From the NCBI GenBank assembly GCA_045123575.1, contig JBGVKG010000047.1, forward strand, positions 1 to 64,000: a stretch of DNA of 64,000 bases, read 5' to 3'. The first letter of the stretch is position 1. The number at the start of each line of letters is the position of its first letter. Of the stretch, positions 24,456 through 33,910 are shown one piece after another. This DNA comes from SVEL01 sp045123575 (GTDB taxonomy: Bacteria > Bacillota > Clostridia > Lachnospirales > Lachnospiraceae). Made by a program: the position numbers and the translations under genes. Under the pieces are notes generated by a model. The model saw only the letters and a list, made by a program, of their open reading frames with translations, was not told where the DNA came from and ran no database searches.

Positions 24456-25121
24456 ATGAAAAATTTTATTAAAAATCTAAAAGACCCCGGAAGTGCTATA
24501 ACTCATTTCATAGGTATGCTTATGGCTATATTTGCAGCAGCACCACTTATACTAAAGTGTGGTTCAAATCCAGACAAAGTGCACGTTATATCCCTTAGTA
24601 TATTTATCATCAGCATGGTTTTATTGTATGCTGCTAGCACACTTCATCATTCCCTTAAGCTGTCCCCTAAGGGTGACAGAATCTTTAAAAAGATTGACCA
24701 TATGATGATTTTTGTACTAATAGCCGGAACATATACCCCTATATGTCTAGTAGCACTAGAGCCAAATGTAGGTATTCCACTTTTATCTCTAGCATGGGGC
24801 ATTGCTATTGTAGGAATAGCAGTGAAAGCTCTTTGGATAACATGTCCGAAATGGTTTTCGTCTCTTCTATATATAGCTATGGGATGGGCATGCTGTCTTG
24901 CATTTACCCATATATTCAACACACTTCCACGAGCTGCTTTTGGATGGCTTCTCGCTGGTGGCATTATATATACCATTGGCGGTGTTATATATGCCTTGAA
25001 GCTACCTATTTTCAACAACCGCCACAAGAATTTTGGAAGTCACGAAATATTCCACCTGTTCGTTATGGCCGGTAGCTTCTGTCACTTTATATTAATGTAC
25101 AATTTCATAACCATATGGTAA
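24456..25121 (+). CDS. hemolysin III/PAQR-family membrane protein
   Basis: A 221-aa protein with seven hydrophobic segments. The family's conserved His/Asp/Ser residues are visible: DPGSAITHFIGM at the start, ASTLHHSLKL, then FKKIDHMMIFVLIAGTYTP and, near the end, SHEIFHLFVMAGSFCHF, which form the internal metal site. Despite the historic name the cellular function is unclear; members have been linked to lipid and membrane homeostasis. AAAGGAGGAG precedes the ATG. It is divergent from perR and has its own terminator. Confidence 0.88.
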   Translation: MKNFIKNLKDPGSAITHFIGMLMAIFAAAPLILKCGSNPDKVHVISLSIFIISMVLLYAASTLHHSLKLSPKGDRIFKKIDHMMIFVLIAGTYTPICLVALEPNVGIPLLSLAWGIAIVGIAVKALWITCPKWFSSLLYIAMGWACCLAFTHIFNTLPRAAFGWLLAGGIIYTIGGVIYALKLPIFNNRHKNFGSHEIFHLFVMAGSFCHFILMYNFITIW

Positions 25122-25152
25122 GATAATATTAGATTAACATTTGATATGTATA

Positions 25153-25182
25153 AGCGTGCTCTACTTAGGTGCACGCTTTTTT
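25153..25182 (+). terminator. terminator of the hemolysin III gene
   Basis: AGCGTGC / GCACGCT, 7-bp stem with an 11-nt loop, followed by TTTTTT. A second imperfect inverted repeat around 25222-25277 (CAACAGACT / AGTCTGTTTG) may serve the convergent spoIIQ-like gene. Confidence 0.75.
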
Positions 25183-25342
25183 AATCACATCGCTAGCAAA
25201 GTGATTACAATTTATATCTAAAGCAACAGACTTTAAAAAGGTTATCAAACGATTCATCGTTGTAAAAGAGTCTGTTTGCGACCTTCCTATATAGATATAT
25301 TATGCTTTATACATAGAATGGTTACTTGCTTTGATATCATAA

Positions 25343-26131
25343 TTACTCATAATCAAGATAATCTAACGGGTCTACTGCTTGTCCATCCTTTGTCATCTTC
25401 ATATATAGATTCGGACCCTCTATAGTATAGTATTTTGTAGGTGCACCTACATATCCTATGAGTTCACCCTCCTCGATTACATCTCCCTTTACTACCTGCA
25501 AGTCCTTAAGCTGACCATAAGTTAATAAATAGCCATTTCCAAGAGAAACAGTTACATTATTTCCAATCTCAGTATTATAATCAATACTTTCTATCTGACA
25601 AGCGCTTGATGCATATACAGGAGTATCCACAGCCGATTGAATACATACTGCATCAGAACACTTGTACAAATCAAGCGTTGCAAAATATACAGTATTATCC
25701 ATATCAAAGTCCACTAAAATGCTACCCTCTACCGGCCACACAAGCACACTTGAAGGGCTAAAATTTAGGTTAACTATATCCTCAGACATATTTACATTCT
25801 GTGCTTCCTCTGATTCTTTTTCATTTTGATTATCCAATGTAGTTTCCTGTTCTGTACTATTAGTAATATCATCACTTAATTTAGATGTTGTATCTTCTAC
25901 TGGTGAATTACTATCCTCTTTAGCAACATCTGTACCTGCATTATCCTTTGATTCCATCTCCTGATATATGCTTGTTGTTCCGTTTTCATCTAAGTCTATA
26001 ATGTTTTTATTATCATTTCCTCCTCTGCTTCCTAAAAACACCCCTCCTGCTATAACAGCTAATGCTAGCACTCCTATAGCACTTGCAACTATAGTAGTTT
26101 TATCATTGAATATACTTCTCTTATATCCCAT
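25343..26131 (-). CDS. spoIIQ: SpoIIQ-like degenerate M23 (LytM) protein
   Basis: A 262-aa single-pass protein: transmembrane segment at 13-34, an acidic Ser/Thr linker (50-120), then a LytM/M23 fold (residues 130-262: LVWPVEG, YASSACQIESI, YLLTYGQLKDLQVVKGD, GELIGYVG). The zinc ligands are absent: the usual HxH appears as NLYMK and the first His as VDFD, so it is not a peptidase. In spore formers SpoIIQ spans the inter-membrane space with SpoIIIAH during engulfment. Adjacent spoIID and a sigma-F-like promoter support this call. In some clostridia SpoIIQ keeps activity; here it has not. Confidence 0.75.
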   Translation of the reverse strand: MGYKRSIFNDKTTIVASAIGVLALAVIAGGVFLGSRGGNDNKNIIDLDENGTTSIYQEMESKDNAGTDVAKEDSNSPVEDTTSKLSDDITNSTEQETTLDNQNEKESEEAQNVNMSEDIVNLNFSPSSVLVWPVEGSILVDFDMDNTVYFATLDLYKCSDAVCIQSAVDTPVYASSACQIESIDYNTEIGNNVTVSLGNGYLLTYGQLKDLQVVKGDVIEEGELIGYVGAPTKYYTIEGPNLYMKMTKDGQAVDPLDYLDYE

Positions 26132-26173
26132 TTTATTGCCTCCTTTATGTTAATAGAATGTATATGATGTTTC

Positions 26174-26202
26174 TATTTTGTCCACAAAGACGGCTTTTAT
26201 AC
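26174..26202 (-). promoter_or_regulatory. possible sigma-F/G promoter of the spoIIQ-like gene
   Basis: On the minus strand GTATA (26198-26202) and GGACAAAATA (26174-26183) resemble the sigma-F -35 (GywTA) and -10 (GGnrAnAnTw) with one mismatch, but the spacer is 14 bp, one short of the norm. It lies within the end of spoIID and about 45 bp before the next ATG. Confidence 0.4.
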
Positions 26203-27155
26203 TATTTAGTCCCAACCTTAGCTATTTTCACATCCGTATAATAATGATTGAGTATCTCTTGGTAACTTTTTCCATTTTTAGCTAATTGCATCGCTCCATA
26301 CATACTTAATCCCAGTCCATGACCTGATCCCTTTGTAACTATTCTAACATTCCCATCATACTCATCCACCTGGAAGTTTGGCGAAGCCAATGAATATATA
26401 TATGCAAATTCATCCCCAGATATCATTACATTGCCTATCTGTACACTAGATATATATCCACCACTGCATCTTTCCACAATCTGCAATGTCTCCAATGGTG
26501 CCTCATCAGATATACTTACTTCATTATTAAATTCTCTAAGTTTTCTCACAAACTCTTTCTTCTCTACAACGACTCCTTGCAAGTATTCCTTCGCTTCCAC
26601 ATCTCTACTACTCTGAACTGATTTTAGATAACCATATTCCTCCCCTAACACACTTTGTCCATCTCTGGTATTTCCACTAGAAGACCAATGGTAATAAGGC
26701 TTAATAACCTTATCATTATAAGTTATAACTTCCATAGATGTGGCAGATACAACCTTCATAAGCTTATTGAATTTAAGTGTAAAGTCATCGCCCCATAACT
26801 TCTCCAGCTCTTTATATGTATAATAGGCAAATTCCGTATTGTTTCCATCTAAAATAGACTTATTTTCTTCATCCATCATCTTATATAAATGAGTCCTTAT
26901 TATTACAGCTTGAGCTTTTAACGCCTCTTCCTCTGTAGATATATCCATCTGTCTACTCAATATATAAGCAGTAAAATCCTCCACATCTACTTTTCCTTCA
27001 TCCAACCTAACATATCTGCCACTTTCCTTTGTATTATATATATACTGGGTTTTATTTTGCCCAAAAGATAGCGTAACTATCCAAGGCAGGCATAAAACTG
27101 CCATAGTTATAGCCACATATTTTATAAAATTACTAAACAATAATCTTTTAAACAT
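26202..27155 (-). CDS. spoIID: stage II sporulation protein D
   Basis: A peptidoglycan lytic transglycosylase of the mother cell that drives engulfment with SpoIIM and SpoIIP. One membrane helix (residues 8-30) anchors a 285-residue domain with ALKAQAVIIRTHLY near 80 (the catalytic-Glu region), PYYHWSSSGNTRDG and the C-terminal GSGHGLGLSMYGAMQLAKNG, all diagnostic. Length is about 317 aa. I start at the ATG at 27155; the longer frame's ATG at 27173 lies within the hairpin arm. AGGGGG lies 7 nt before the chosen start and is itself part of the terminator arm of the upstream gene. Confidence 0.92.
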   Translation of the reverse strand: MFKRLLFSNFIKYVAITMAVLCLPWIVTLSFGQNKTQYIYNTKESGRYVRLDEGKVDVEDFTAYILSRQMDISTEEEALKAQAVIIRTHLYKMMDEENKSILDGNNTEFAYYTYKELEKLWGDDFTLKFNKLMKVVSATSMEVITYNDKVIKPYYHWSSSGNTRDGQSVLGEEYGYLKSVQSSRDVEAKEYLQGVVVEKKEFVRKLREFNNEVSISDEAPLETLQIVERCSGGYISSVQIGNVMISGDEFAYIYSLASPNFQVDEYDGNVRIVTKGSGHGLGLSMYGAMQLAKNGKSYQEILNHYYTDVKIAKVGTK

Positions 27156-27162
27156 AAAAATA

Positions 27163-27214
27163 CCCCCTAACATAAGACCTTGTTAATCTTATGTTAGGGG
27201 GAGGTTATTTATAC
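27163..27214 (-). promoter_or_regulatory. terminator hairpin overlapping spoIID ribosome-binding site and a sigma-E-like promoter
   Basis: CCCCCTAACATAAG / CTTATGTTAGGGGG (27163-27176 and 27188-27201), a 14-bp perfect stem with an 11-nt loop and TATTTTT after it on the minus strand, ends the glycogen phosphorylase transcript. Its downstream arm contains AGGGGG, the spoIID ribosome-binding site. The upstream arm overlaps GTATAAA (27208-27214), 14 bp, CATAAGAT (27186-27193), a good match to the sigma-E consensus (GKATATT / CATACAHT). Confidence 0.65.
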
Positions 27215-27218
27215 CTTA

Positions 27219-29675
27219 TTATAACTCAACCTTAATCTTCTTTAAGTGCCAGATGTCCTGAACATACTCTTCAATAGTTCTATCAGATGAGAACTTACCT
27301 ACGTTAGCTACATTAAGGATAGCTGACTTAGCCCAGTTCTTCTCATCCTTGTAAGCTGCCTCAACCTTCTTCTGAGCCTCTGCGTAAGAACGGAAATCCT
27401 TAAGCATGCAGTAAACGTCTGGTCTGCCATACTTATCTGTAAGAAGTGCATCATATAACTCTCTGAATCTCTCAGAATCATCTGCTGCAAATGTTCCATT
27501 GATAAGCTGCATAAGTACCTTACGGATATCCATATCGTTGTTGAAGATATCCATTGGATTGTAACCACCGTTCTGCTCGAAGTTAATAACCTCATCTGAA
27601 GATAAACCGAAGATGAATGCGTGGTCATTTCCAACTTCTTCAACGATCTCTACGTTAGCACCGTCCATTGTACCAAGTGTTAACGCACCGTTAAGCATGA
27701 ACTTCATGTTACCTGTACCAGAAGCCTCCTTAGAAGCTGTTGAAATCTGCTCAGATACATCTGCTGCTGCGAAAATCCACTCAGCGTTAGATACGCGGTA
27801 GTTCTCGATAAATACAACCTTAATCTTACCATTTATAGACTTATCATTGTTGATAACGTCTGCTACGCTATTGATAAGCTTGATTGTAAGCTTAGCTCTT
27901 CTATATCCAGCTGCTGCCTTCGCACCGAAGATAAATGTTCTTGGGTAGAAGTCCATATCTGGATGCTCCTTTAACTCATTGTAAAGGTGCATTACGTGAA
28001 GAATGTTAAGAAGCTGACGCTTGTACTCGTGAAGTCTCTTAACCTGTACGTCAAAGATAGAACGTGGGTCTACATCAACACCATTGTGCTCCTTGATATA
28101 CTTAGCAAGACGAAGCTTATTCTGATACTTGATGTTCATAAACTCCTGCTGACACTTAGCATCATCAGCATATACTTCAAGCTTCTTGATATGAGCAAGG
28201 TCTGTTGCCCACTCTCCACCGATCTTATTTGTTATCCAATCTGCTAATAATGGATTACCATGCTTTAAGAATCTTCTCTGTGTAATACCGTTTGTCTTAT
28301 TATTAAACTTCTCTGGCATCATCTGGTAGAAGTCCTTAAGCTCCTGATTCTTAAGAATCTCTGTATGAAGTCTAGCAACACCATTTACAGAGAAACCAGC
28401 ATAGATAGCAAGGTTAGCCATCTTTACCTGTCCATCATAAATGATAGCCATCTTCTGAATCTTCTCGTGGTTACCAGGATACATAGCCTGAATATCTAAT
28501 ACAAATCTACGGTTAATCTCTTCTATAATCTGATAACATCTTGGAAGAAGCTTAGAGAATAACTCGATTGGCCACTTCTCAAGTGCCTCTGCCATAATTG
28601 TATGGTTTGTATATGCTGTAGCCTTTGTTGTAACAGCCCAAGCCTCATCCCATGTAAGGTCATACTCGTCAACGAGTATTCTCATAAGCTCTGCAACGCA
28701 GATAGTTGGGTGTGTATCGTTAAGCTGGAACACAACCTTCTCATGAAGCTTCTTTATATCATCATGCTTGTCCATGTACTTCTTGATAGCTGTCTGAACA
28801 CTAGCTGATACGAAGAAATACTGCTGCTTAAGTCTAAGCTCCTTACCTGCATAGTGGTCATCACAAGGATAGAGTACCTCTACGATAGTCTTAGCAAGAT
28901 TCTCTTCCTCTGTAGCCTTGATGTAATCACCCTTGTTGAATGAATCTAACATAAAGTGCTGTGTAGGCTCTGCATCCCAAATTCTAAGTGTATTTACAAC
29001 ATTGTTACCATATCCAACGATAGGAAGGTCATATGGTATAGCACGAACTGCTGCATAGCCGTCCTGCTCAACTCTCTCTCTTCCATCTTCGCCCTTTACC
29101 CAACGAGTATAACCACCGAACTTAACCTCGCAAGCATACTCATCACGGCGAACCTCAAATGGATTACCATTGTCAAGCCAGTTGTCTGGTACTTCTACCT
29201 GGTAACCATCCTTAATCTGCTGCTTGAACATACCATACTTATATCTGATTCCACATCCATAAGCTGGGTAACCAAGTGTAGCAAGTGAATCAAGGAAACA
29301 TGCTGCAAGACGACCTAAACCACCATTACCAAGTGCTGCGTCTGGCTCCTGATCCTCGATAGCATTTAAGTCTAAACCTAACTCCTCGATAGCTTCCTTT
29401 ATCTCATCTCTTGCAGATAAGTTGATAATAATATTACCAAGAGCTCTACCGATAAGGAATTCCATAGACAGATAATAAACTGTCTTAGCATCCTGCTTCT
29501 CATACTCCTTGTGTGTAGCAATCCACTGATCTATGATATAGTCCTTAAGTCCGTAAGCCACGCCTGTGTAAATATCCTGCTGGCTTGCCTCTTCAAGAGT
29601 CTTTCTAGACACAACCTTAACATAGTCTCTGACTTGCTTCTTGAAATCTTCCTTAGAAAATGCCATATTTTCCAT
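27219..29675 (-). CDS. glgP: glycogen/maltodextrin phosphorylase
   Basis: An 818-aa cytosolic PLP enzyme that releases glucose-1-phosphate from alpha-1,4-glucans. Diagnostic segments: ALGNGGLGRLAACFLDS, RYKYGMFKQ, FQLNDTHPT, FDVQVKRLHEYKRQLLN, and EASGTGNMKFMLNGALT with the PLP lysine region. Length fits bacterial phosphorylases. I start at the ATG at 29675, 10 nt after GGGAGG; the TTG at 29684 is too close to the site. The phosphoglucomutase gene at 57.5 kb could use the product. Codon use is strongly biased, as for an abundant protein. Confidence 0.95.
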   Translation of the reverse strand: MENMAFSKEDFKKQVRDYVKVVSRKTLEEASQQDIYTGVAYGLKDYIIDQWIATHKEYEKQDAKTVYYLSMEFLIGRALGNIIINLSARDEIKEAIEELGLDLNAIEDQEPDAALGNGGLGRLAACFLDSLATLGYPAYGCGIRYKYGMFKQQIKDGYQVEVPDNWLDNGNPFEVRRDEYACEVKFGGYTRWVKGEDGRERVEQDGYAAVRAIPYDLPIVGYGNNVVNTLRIWDAEPTQHFMLDSFNKGDYIKATEEENLAKTIVEVLYPCDDHYAGKELRLKQQYFFVSASVQTAIKKYMDKHDDIKKLHEKVVFQLNDTHPTICVAELMRILVDEYDLTWDEAWAVTTKATAYTNHTIMAEALEKWPIELFSKLLPRCYQIIEEINRRFVLDIQAMYPGNHEKIQKMAIIYDGQVKMANLAIYAGFSVNGVARLHTEILKNQELKDFYQMMPEKFNNKTNGITQRRFLKHGNPLLADWITNKIGGEWATDLAHIKKLEVYADDAKCQQEFMNIKYQNKLRLAKYIKEHNGVDVDPRSIFDVQVKRLHEYKRQLLNILHVMHLYNELKEHPDMDFYPRTFIFGAKAAAGYRRAKLTIKLINSVADVINNDKSINGKIKVVFIENYRVSNAEWIFAAADVSEQISTASKEASGTGNMKFMLNGALTLGTMDGANVEIVEEVGNDHAFIFGLSSDEVINFEQNGGYNPMDIFNNDMDIRKVLMQLINGTFAADDSERFRELYDALLTDKYGRPDVYCMLKDFRSYAEAQKKVEAAYKDEKNWAKSAILNVANVGKFSSDRTIEEYVQDIWHLKKIKVEL

Positions 29676-29754
29676 TTTTGTCAATCCTCCCGTTTAAAAA
29701 ATAGTTATATTGAGCACATATTAAAAGAGTTAGTCCCTATAGGCTTACAGGGGG

Positions 29755-32700
29755 TTAAACCCTCTGTACTCCTATAGTTACGTCCTCTCCATTAATATTC
29801 CATTGTTTGCTATACCCATCCATTCTACCAAAAATAACATCATTTGCCAAGACCTCAGACATTATTTTATCTTTATTATTTGACATTATGTTTGTTATCT
29901 TGTCATTTTCAGCAATATAAATGTTGATTTTGTCCATTACTTCGAAGTCAGCTTCTTTTCTCATAGTCTGAACTTTGCTGATAATTTCTCTTACAAATCC
30001 CTCTTCTATAAGTTCTGCTGTAAGATTTGTATCAAGGACAACTGTTATAGCATTATTATTCTCTGAAACATAACCCTCCATCTGAGTCATCTCTATAAGA
30101 AGGTCATCCTTTGTAAGCTCTACTGCCTCTCCAGCCACATCAAACTTCAATGCGCCTACTGACTCAAGCTCATCCATAGCAGCATTGCCATCAAGATTTG
30201 TAAGATACTCTCTGATACCGCCAAGCTGCTTACCATACTTAGGACCTACTGTCTTAAGCTGTGGCTTGAATGTATATGTTGTGAAGTTTCTTACATCCTG
30301 TGTGAATGCAACATTCTTCACATTGAGCTCATCCTCTATGATTTCCTTGTAGAAATCAGAAAGCTCAAATTCAGCCTTTACATACATCTGACCGATTGGC
30401 TGACGGTTCTTTATGTTCGATGCATTTCTAGCCGCACGACCCATTACAACGATGTCGAGTACCTTCTCCATATTCTCCTCAAGCTCTCTGTCGATGAACT
30501 TCTCATTTACCTCTGGGAAGTCACATAAATGAATGCTTTCTGGAGCATCCTTGTAGATATTTCTAACAAGGTTCTGGTAGATATCCTCTGTCATAAATGG
30601 AATCATAGGCGCTGCTGCCTTGCTTATAGTTACAAGTGCTGTATAGAGAGTCATGTAAGCGTTAATCTTATCCTGCTCCATACCCTTTGCCCAGTAACGA
30701 TCTCTTGAACGACGAACATACCAGTTACTCATCTCATCAACGAAGTCTGATAATGCTCTAGCCGCTTCAGGTATCTTGTAGTTAGCAAGATTATCATCTA
30801 CCTGACCTACCACTGTATTGAGCTTAGATAAAAGCCACTTGTCCATAACTGGAAGCTTATCATACTCAAGCTCGTACTTACTTGGATCAAACTGGTCTAT
30901 CTCCGCATAGAGTACATAGAACGCATATGTGTTCCAAAGTGTTCCCATGAACTTTCTCTGTCCCTCTGTTACAGCCTTGTCATGGAATCTATTAGGAAGC
31001 CATGGTGCTGAGTTTGTATAGAAGTACCAACGTATAGCGTCTGCTCCGTGTGTCTCCAATGCATCAAATGGATCTACTGCGTTACCCTTTGACTTACTCA
31101 TCTTCTGACCATTCTCATCCTGAACATGACCAAGTACGATAACATTCTTGTAAGGTGCCTTGTTGAAAAGCAATGTTGACTCTGCAAGTAATGTATAGAA
31201 CCAACCTCTAGTCTGGTCTACAGCCTCAGAGATAAAGTCTGCTGGGAACTGCTGCTCGAAGAGGTCCTTATTCTCAAATGGATAATGATGCTGTGCAAAT
31301 GGCATAGCTCCTGAATCGAACCAGCAGTCAAGAACCTCTGGTATTCTAGTCATCTTGCCACCACACTTAGGACAGTTAATCTTCACCTCATCGATGTATG
31401 GTCTGTGAAGCTCAACATTAGCCGCATTTGGGTCACCTGCCATCTCAGCAAGCTCTGCACGACTACCAACTGCATGCTGGTGTCCGCACTCACACTCCCA
31501 GATATTCATAGGAGTACCCCAGTAACGGTTACGAGAAACGCCCCAGTCCTGAACATTCTCAAGCCAGTTTCCAAAACGTCCAGAACCGATAGACTCTGGT
31601 ATCCAGTTGATTGTATTGTTATTTACGATAAGGTCATCCTTAACCGCTGTCATCTTTATAAACCAAGACTCTCTAGCGTAATAGATAAGTGGAGTATCGC
31701 ATCTCCAGCAGTGTGGATAGCTATGCTCAAACTTAGGTGCATCATAGAGAAGTCCTGCTTTCTCAAGGTCTGTAAGTACCATAGGGTCAGCCTTCTTACA
31801 GAATACTCCTGCATACGCTGTCTCCTCTGTCATCTCACCCTTGCCATTTACAAGCTGTACAAATGGAAGGTCATAATTTCTACCTACCTTGGCATCATCC
31901 TCACCGAATGCTGGTGCGATATGTACTACACCAGTACCATCTGTAAGTGTTACGTAAGAATCACATGTTACGAAATGAGCCTTCTTGCCCTGCTTTGCTA
32001 TAACGCCGTTAGCGAAGTCGAATAATGGCTCGTACTCCTTGAACTCAAGGTCCTTACCTGTATACTTCTCCAATACTTCGTATGCAGCCTTACCCTCTAC
32101 GCCATTTTCTGGGTCAGCCTTTACTTCAAGTCTGCCGAGAACTGTATTAAGAAGTGCCTCTGCCATATAATATGTGTAGCCATCTGCTGCCTTTACCTTC
32201 ACGTATGTCTCTACTGGATTCACACAGAGAGCTACGTTTGAAGGAAGTGTCCAAGGTGTAGTTGTCCAAGCGAGGATATATGCATCCTCATCCTTTACCT
32301 TGAATCTAGCTATAGCTGAACGTTCCTTTACATCCTTATAACCCTGTGCAACCTCCTGGCTTGAAAGTGGAGTTCCACAACGTGGGCAATAAGGTACTAT
32401 CTTGAAGCCCTTATATAAAAGCTGCTTATTCCATATCTCTTTAAGAGCCCACCACTCTGACTCTATGAAATCATTGTCATATGTTACATATGGGTTATCC
32501 ATATCAGCCCAGAAACCAACAGTACCTGAGAAATCCTCCCACATACCCTTGTACTTCCATACGCTTTCCTTACACTTCTCGATGAATGGCTCCATACCAT
32601 ACTCTTCAATCTGGTCTTTGCCATCTAAGCCTAAGAGCTTCTCTACCTCTAACTCTACAGGAAGACCATGTGTATCCCAGCCAGCCTTTCTAGGTACCAT

Positions 32701-32931
32701 ATAACCCTTCATAGTTCTGTATCTAGGTATCATATCCTTGATAACACGTGTTAGTACGTGACCGATATGTGGCTTTCCATTAGCTGTTGGAGGTCCATCA
32801 TAGAATGTGTATGTCTCTCCTTCTTTTCTGTTTTCCATAGACTTTCTGAAAACATCATTGTCCTTCCAGAACTGCTCTGTTTTCTTTTCTCTCTCAACAA
32901 AATTGAGATTCGTGGATACTTTGTCGTACAT
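29755..32931 (-). CDS. ileS: isoleucyl-tRNA synthetase (IleS2-like)
   Basis: A 1058-aa class I synthetase that charges tRNA-Ile. HIGH motif in NGKPHIGHVLTRVIKD, editing-domain blocks WTTTPWTLPSN and GTGVVHIAPAFGEDD, and KMSKSKGN are all present. The long form with GWDTHGLPVELEVEK and an extended C-terminal region matches the IleS2 (eukaryote-like) branch, whose members are typically less sensitive to mupirocin. I start at the ATG at 32931, 8 nt after AAAGGAG, rather than the earlier TTG. Expression is governed by the T-box leader upstream, with a perfect Ile specifier. Confidence 0.95.
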   Translation of the reverse strand: MYDKVSTNLNFVEREKKTEQFWKDNDVFRKSMENRKEGETYTFYDGPPTANGKPHIGHVLTRVIKDMIPRYRTMKGYMVPRKAGWDTHGLPVELEVEKLLGLDGKDQIEEYGMEPFIEKCKESVWKYKGMWEDFSGTVGFWADMDNPYVTYDNDFIESEWWALKEIWNKQLLYKGFKIVPYCPRCGTPLSSQEVAQGYKDVKERSAIARFKVKDEDAYILAWTTTPWTLPSNVALCVNPVETYVKVKAADGYTYYMAEALLNTVLGRLEVKADPENGVEGKAAYEVLEKYTGKDLEFKEYEPLFDFANGVIAKQGKKAHFVTCDSYVTLTDGTGVVHIAPAFGEDDAKVGRNYDLPFVQLVNGKGEMTEETAYAGVFCKKADPMVLTDLEKAGLLYDAPKFEHSYPHCWRCDTPLIYYARESWFIKMTAVKDDLIVNNNTINWIPESIGSGRFGNWLENVQDWGVSRNRYWGTPMNIWECECGHQHAVGSRAELAEMAGDPNAANVELHRPYIDEVKINCPKCGGKMTRIPEVLDCWFDSGAMPFAQHHYPFENKDLFEQQFPADFISEAVDQTRGWFYTLLAESTLLFNKAPYKNVIVLGHVQDENGQKMSKSKGNAVDPFDALETHGADAIRWYFYTNSAPWLPNRFHDKAVTEGQRKFMGTLWNTYAFYVLYAEIDQFDPSKYELEYDKLPVMDKWLLSKLNTVVGQVDDNLANYKIPEAARALSDFVDEMSNWYVRRSRDRYWAKGMEQDKINAYMTLYTALVTISKAAAPMIPFMTEDIYQNLVRNIYKDAPESIHLCDFPEVNEKFIDRELEENMEKVLDIVVMGRAARNASNIKNRQPIGQMYVKAEFELSDFYKEIIEDELNVKNVAFTQDVRNFTTYTFKPQLKTVGPKYGKQLGGIREYLTNLDGNAAMDELESVGALKFDVAGEAVELTKDDLLIEMTQMEGYVSENNNAITVVLDTNLTAELIEEGFVREIISKVQTMRKEADFEVMDKINIYIAENDKITNIMSNNKDKIMSEVLANDVIFGRMDGYSKQWNINGEDVTIGVQRV

Positions 32932-32960
32932 ATTCGTTGCTCCTTTCTTATATAACACAT

Positions 32961-33212
32961 AAAAAGGCTCGCCCTGTAAAAGGACGAGCCGTTATCTCGT
33001 TAACCACCTGTTACATCTACGTACGCCTGCAATGCATTTAATACGAGCTTCCTATAACGCTGGAAATGCGGCAGATTCTACTAGGTCTCCCTTTCGACCT
33101 GCAACTCAGGAGTGATATTCATCTGCATCCTACTCGTATCTGCATCCCACCATCGCAGACTCTCTTGAACTTTCTTATGTAGACTACTGTCTCCGTCACC
33201 GTTTTTAAGGTT
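32961..33212 (-). promoter_or_regulatory. T-box riboswitch leader of ileS
   Basis: On the minus strand the leader has the stem I features, a specifier ATC (33114-33116, Ile) in the context GAATATCACTCC, a T-box element ACAGGTGGTTAACGAG near 32995-33010, and a terminator CGGCTCGTCC / GGGCGAGCC (32966-32990) with TTTTT. Uncharged tRNA-Ile would pair with the specifier and the T-box and stabilise the antiterminator. The specifier agrees with the gene. Confidence 0.9.
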
Positions 33213-33232
33213 TTATTTAGTTATATGTGCAG

Positions 33233-33262
33233 ATTATACAACCTACATCGCAAATATGTCAA
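33233..33262 (-). promoter_or_regulatory. ileS promoter
   Basis: On the minus strand TTGACA (33257-33262), 18-bp spacer, TATAAT (33233-33238); transcription would start near 33226, giving a leader of about 295 nt. Confidence 0.85.
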
Positions 33263-33280
33263 GCTATTCTTAACCTTAAC

Positions 33281-33312
33281 AAAAAAGCTACAGCAAATCT
33301 CTTCACTGTAGC
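33281..33312 (-). terminator. terminator of the 162-aa gene
   Basis: GCTACAG / CTGTAGC (33287-33293 and 33306-33312), followed on the minus strand by TTTTTT; it separates this gene from the ileS promoter. Confidence 0.8.
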
Positions 33313-33326
33313 CTCTTACTTCTTAT

Positions 33327-33815
33327 TTATTTTCCAGCAACTGCCTTCTTATTCTTTGCCGCTTCCTTTGCAGCCTTCTTCTCAGCCTTCTCCTGAGCCT
33401 TTCTCTTCTTTGGGTCACTCTCTACGATAGGGCCTCTAATTCTCTTAGCCGCAGTAACATATATACCACTTACTGTAGCCTTAACCTCCTGCTTTGGAGC
33501 AAGTGTCTCATATACCTTTGCATCACATACAAGTGACATAACTCTTGGACCAACCTTTACCTTTATGATAGGAAGTTTTGCACGACGAAGATACTTTGGT
33601 GTCTGTTCCTCAACTATCTTTGGTAATCCAGCTTCACTTAACTTAACCTTCTTCTTATCGATAATAAAGAATGTCATATTCTGTGCAGCTGCATCCATCT
33701 GAGCCTGACTAGCTTCCTGCTTTTTCTGAAGATTCTTTCCTACGAAGTAGAGTACTATCACTGCCACTAATAAAACAGCAGCTATTACTCCCAATGTTAT
33801 CCATAACCAATCCAT
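33327..33815 (-). CDS. membrane-anchored hypothetical protein, Lys/Ala-rich tail
   Basis: A 162-aa protein with one N-terminal membrane helix (residues 4-26), a short coiled-coil-like stretch (KKQEASQAQMDAAAQ), a central beta-rich region (FFIIDKKKVKLSEAGLP, IIKVKVGPRVMSLVCDAKVYETL) and a highly basic Lys/Ala tail from residue 130. No named family recognised. The basic tail could bind nucleic acid or acidic lipids. The gene lies between plsC and ileS with its own terminator. Confidence 0.65.
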   Translation of the reverse strand: MDWLWITLGVIAAVLLVAVIVLYFVGKNLQKKQEASQAQMDAAAQNMTFFIIDKKKVKLSEAGLPKIVEEQTPKYLRRAKLPIIKVKVGPRVMSLVCDAKVYETLAPKQEVKATVSGIYVTAAKRIRGPIVESDPKKRKAQEKAEKKAAKEAAKNKKAVAGK

Positions 33816-33910
33816 ATTTTTTCCTAACCTTTCCCTAATATATTCTAATCTATCACTAGATATAGCTTCTTATGTAATTGTAGCTATAATGTAACTACAA
33901 CCTAATGATT

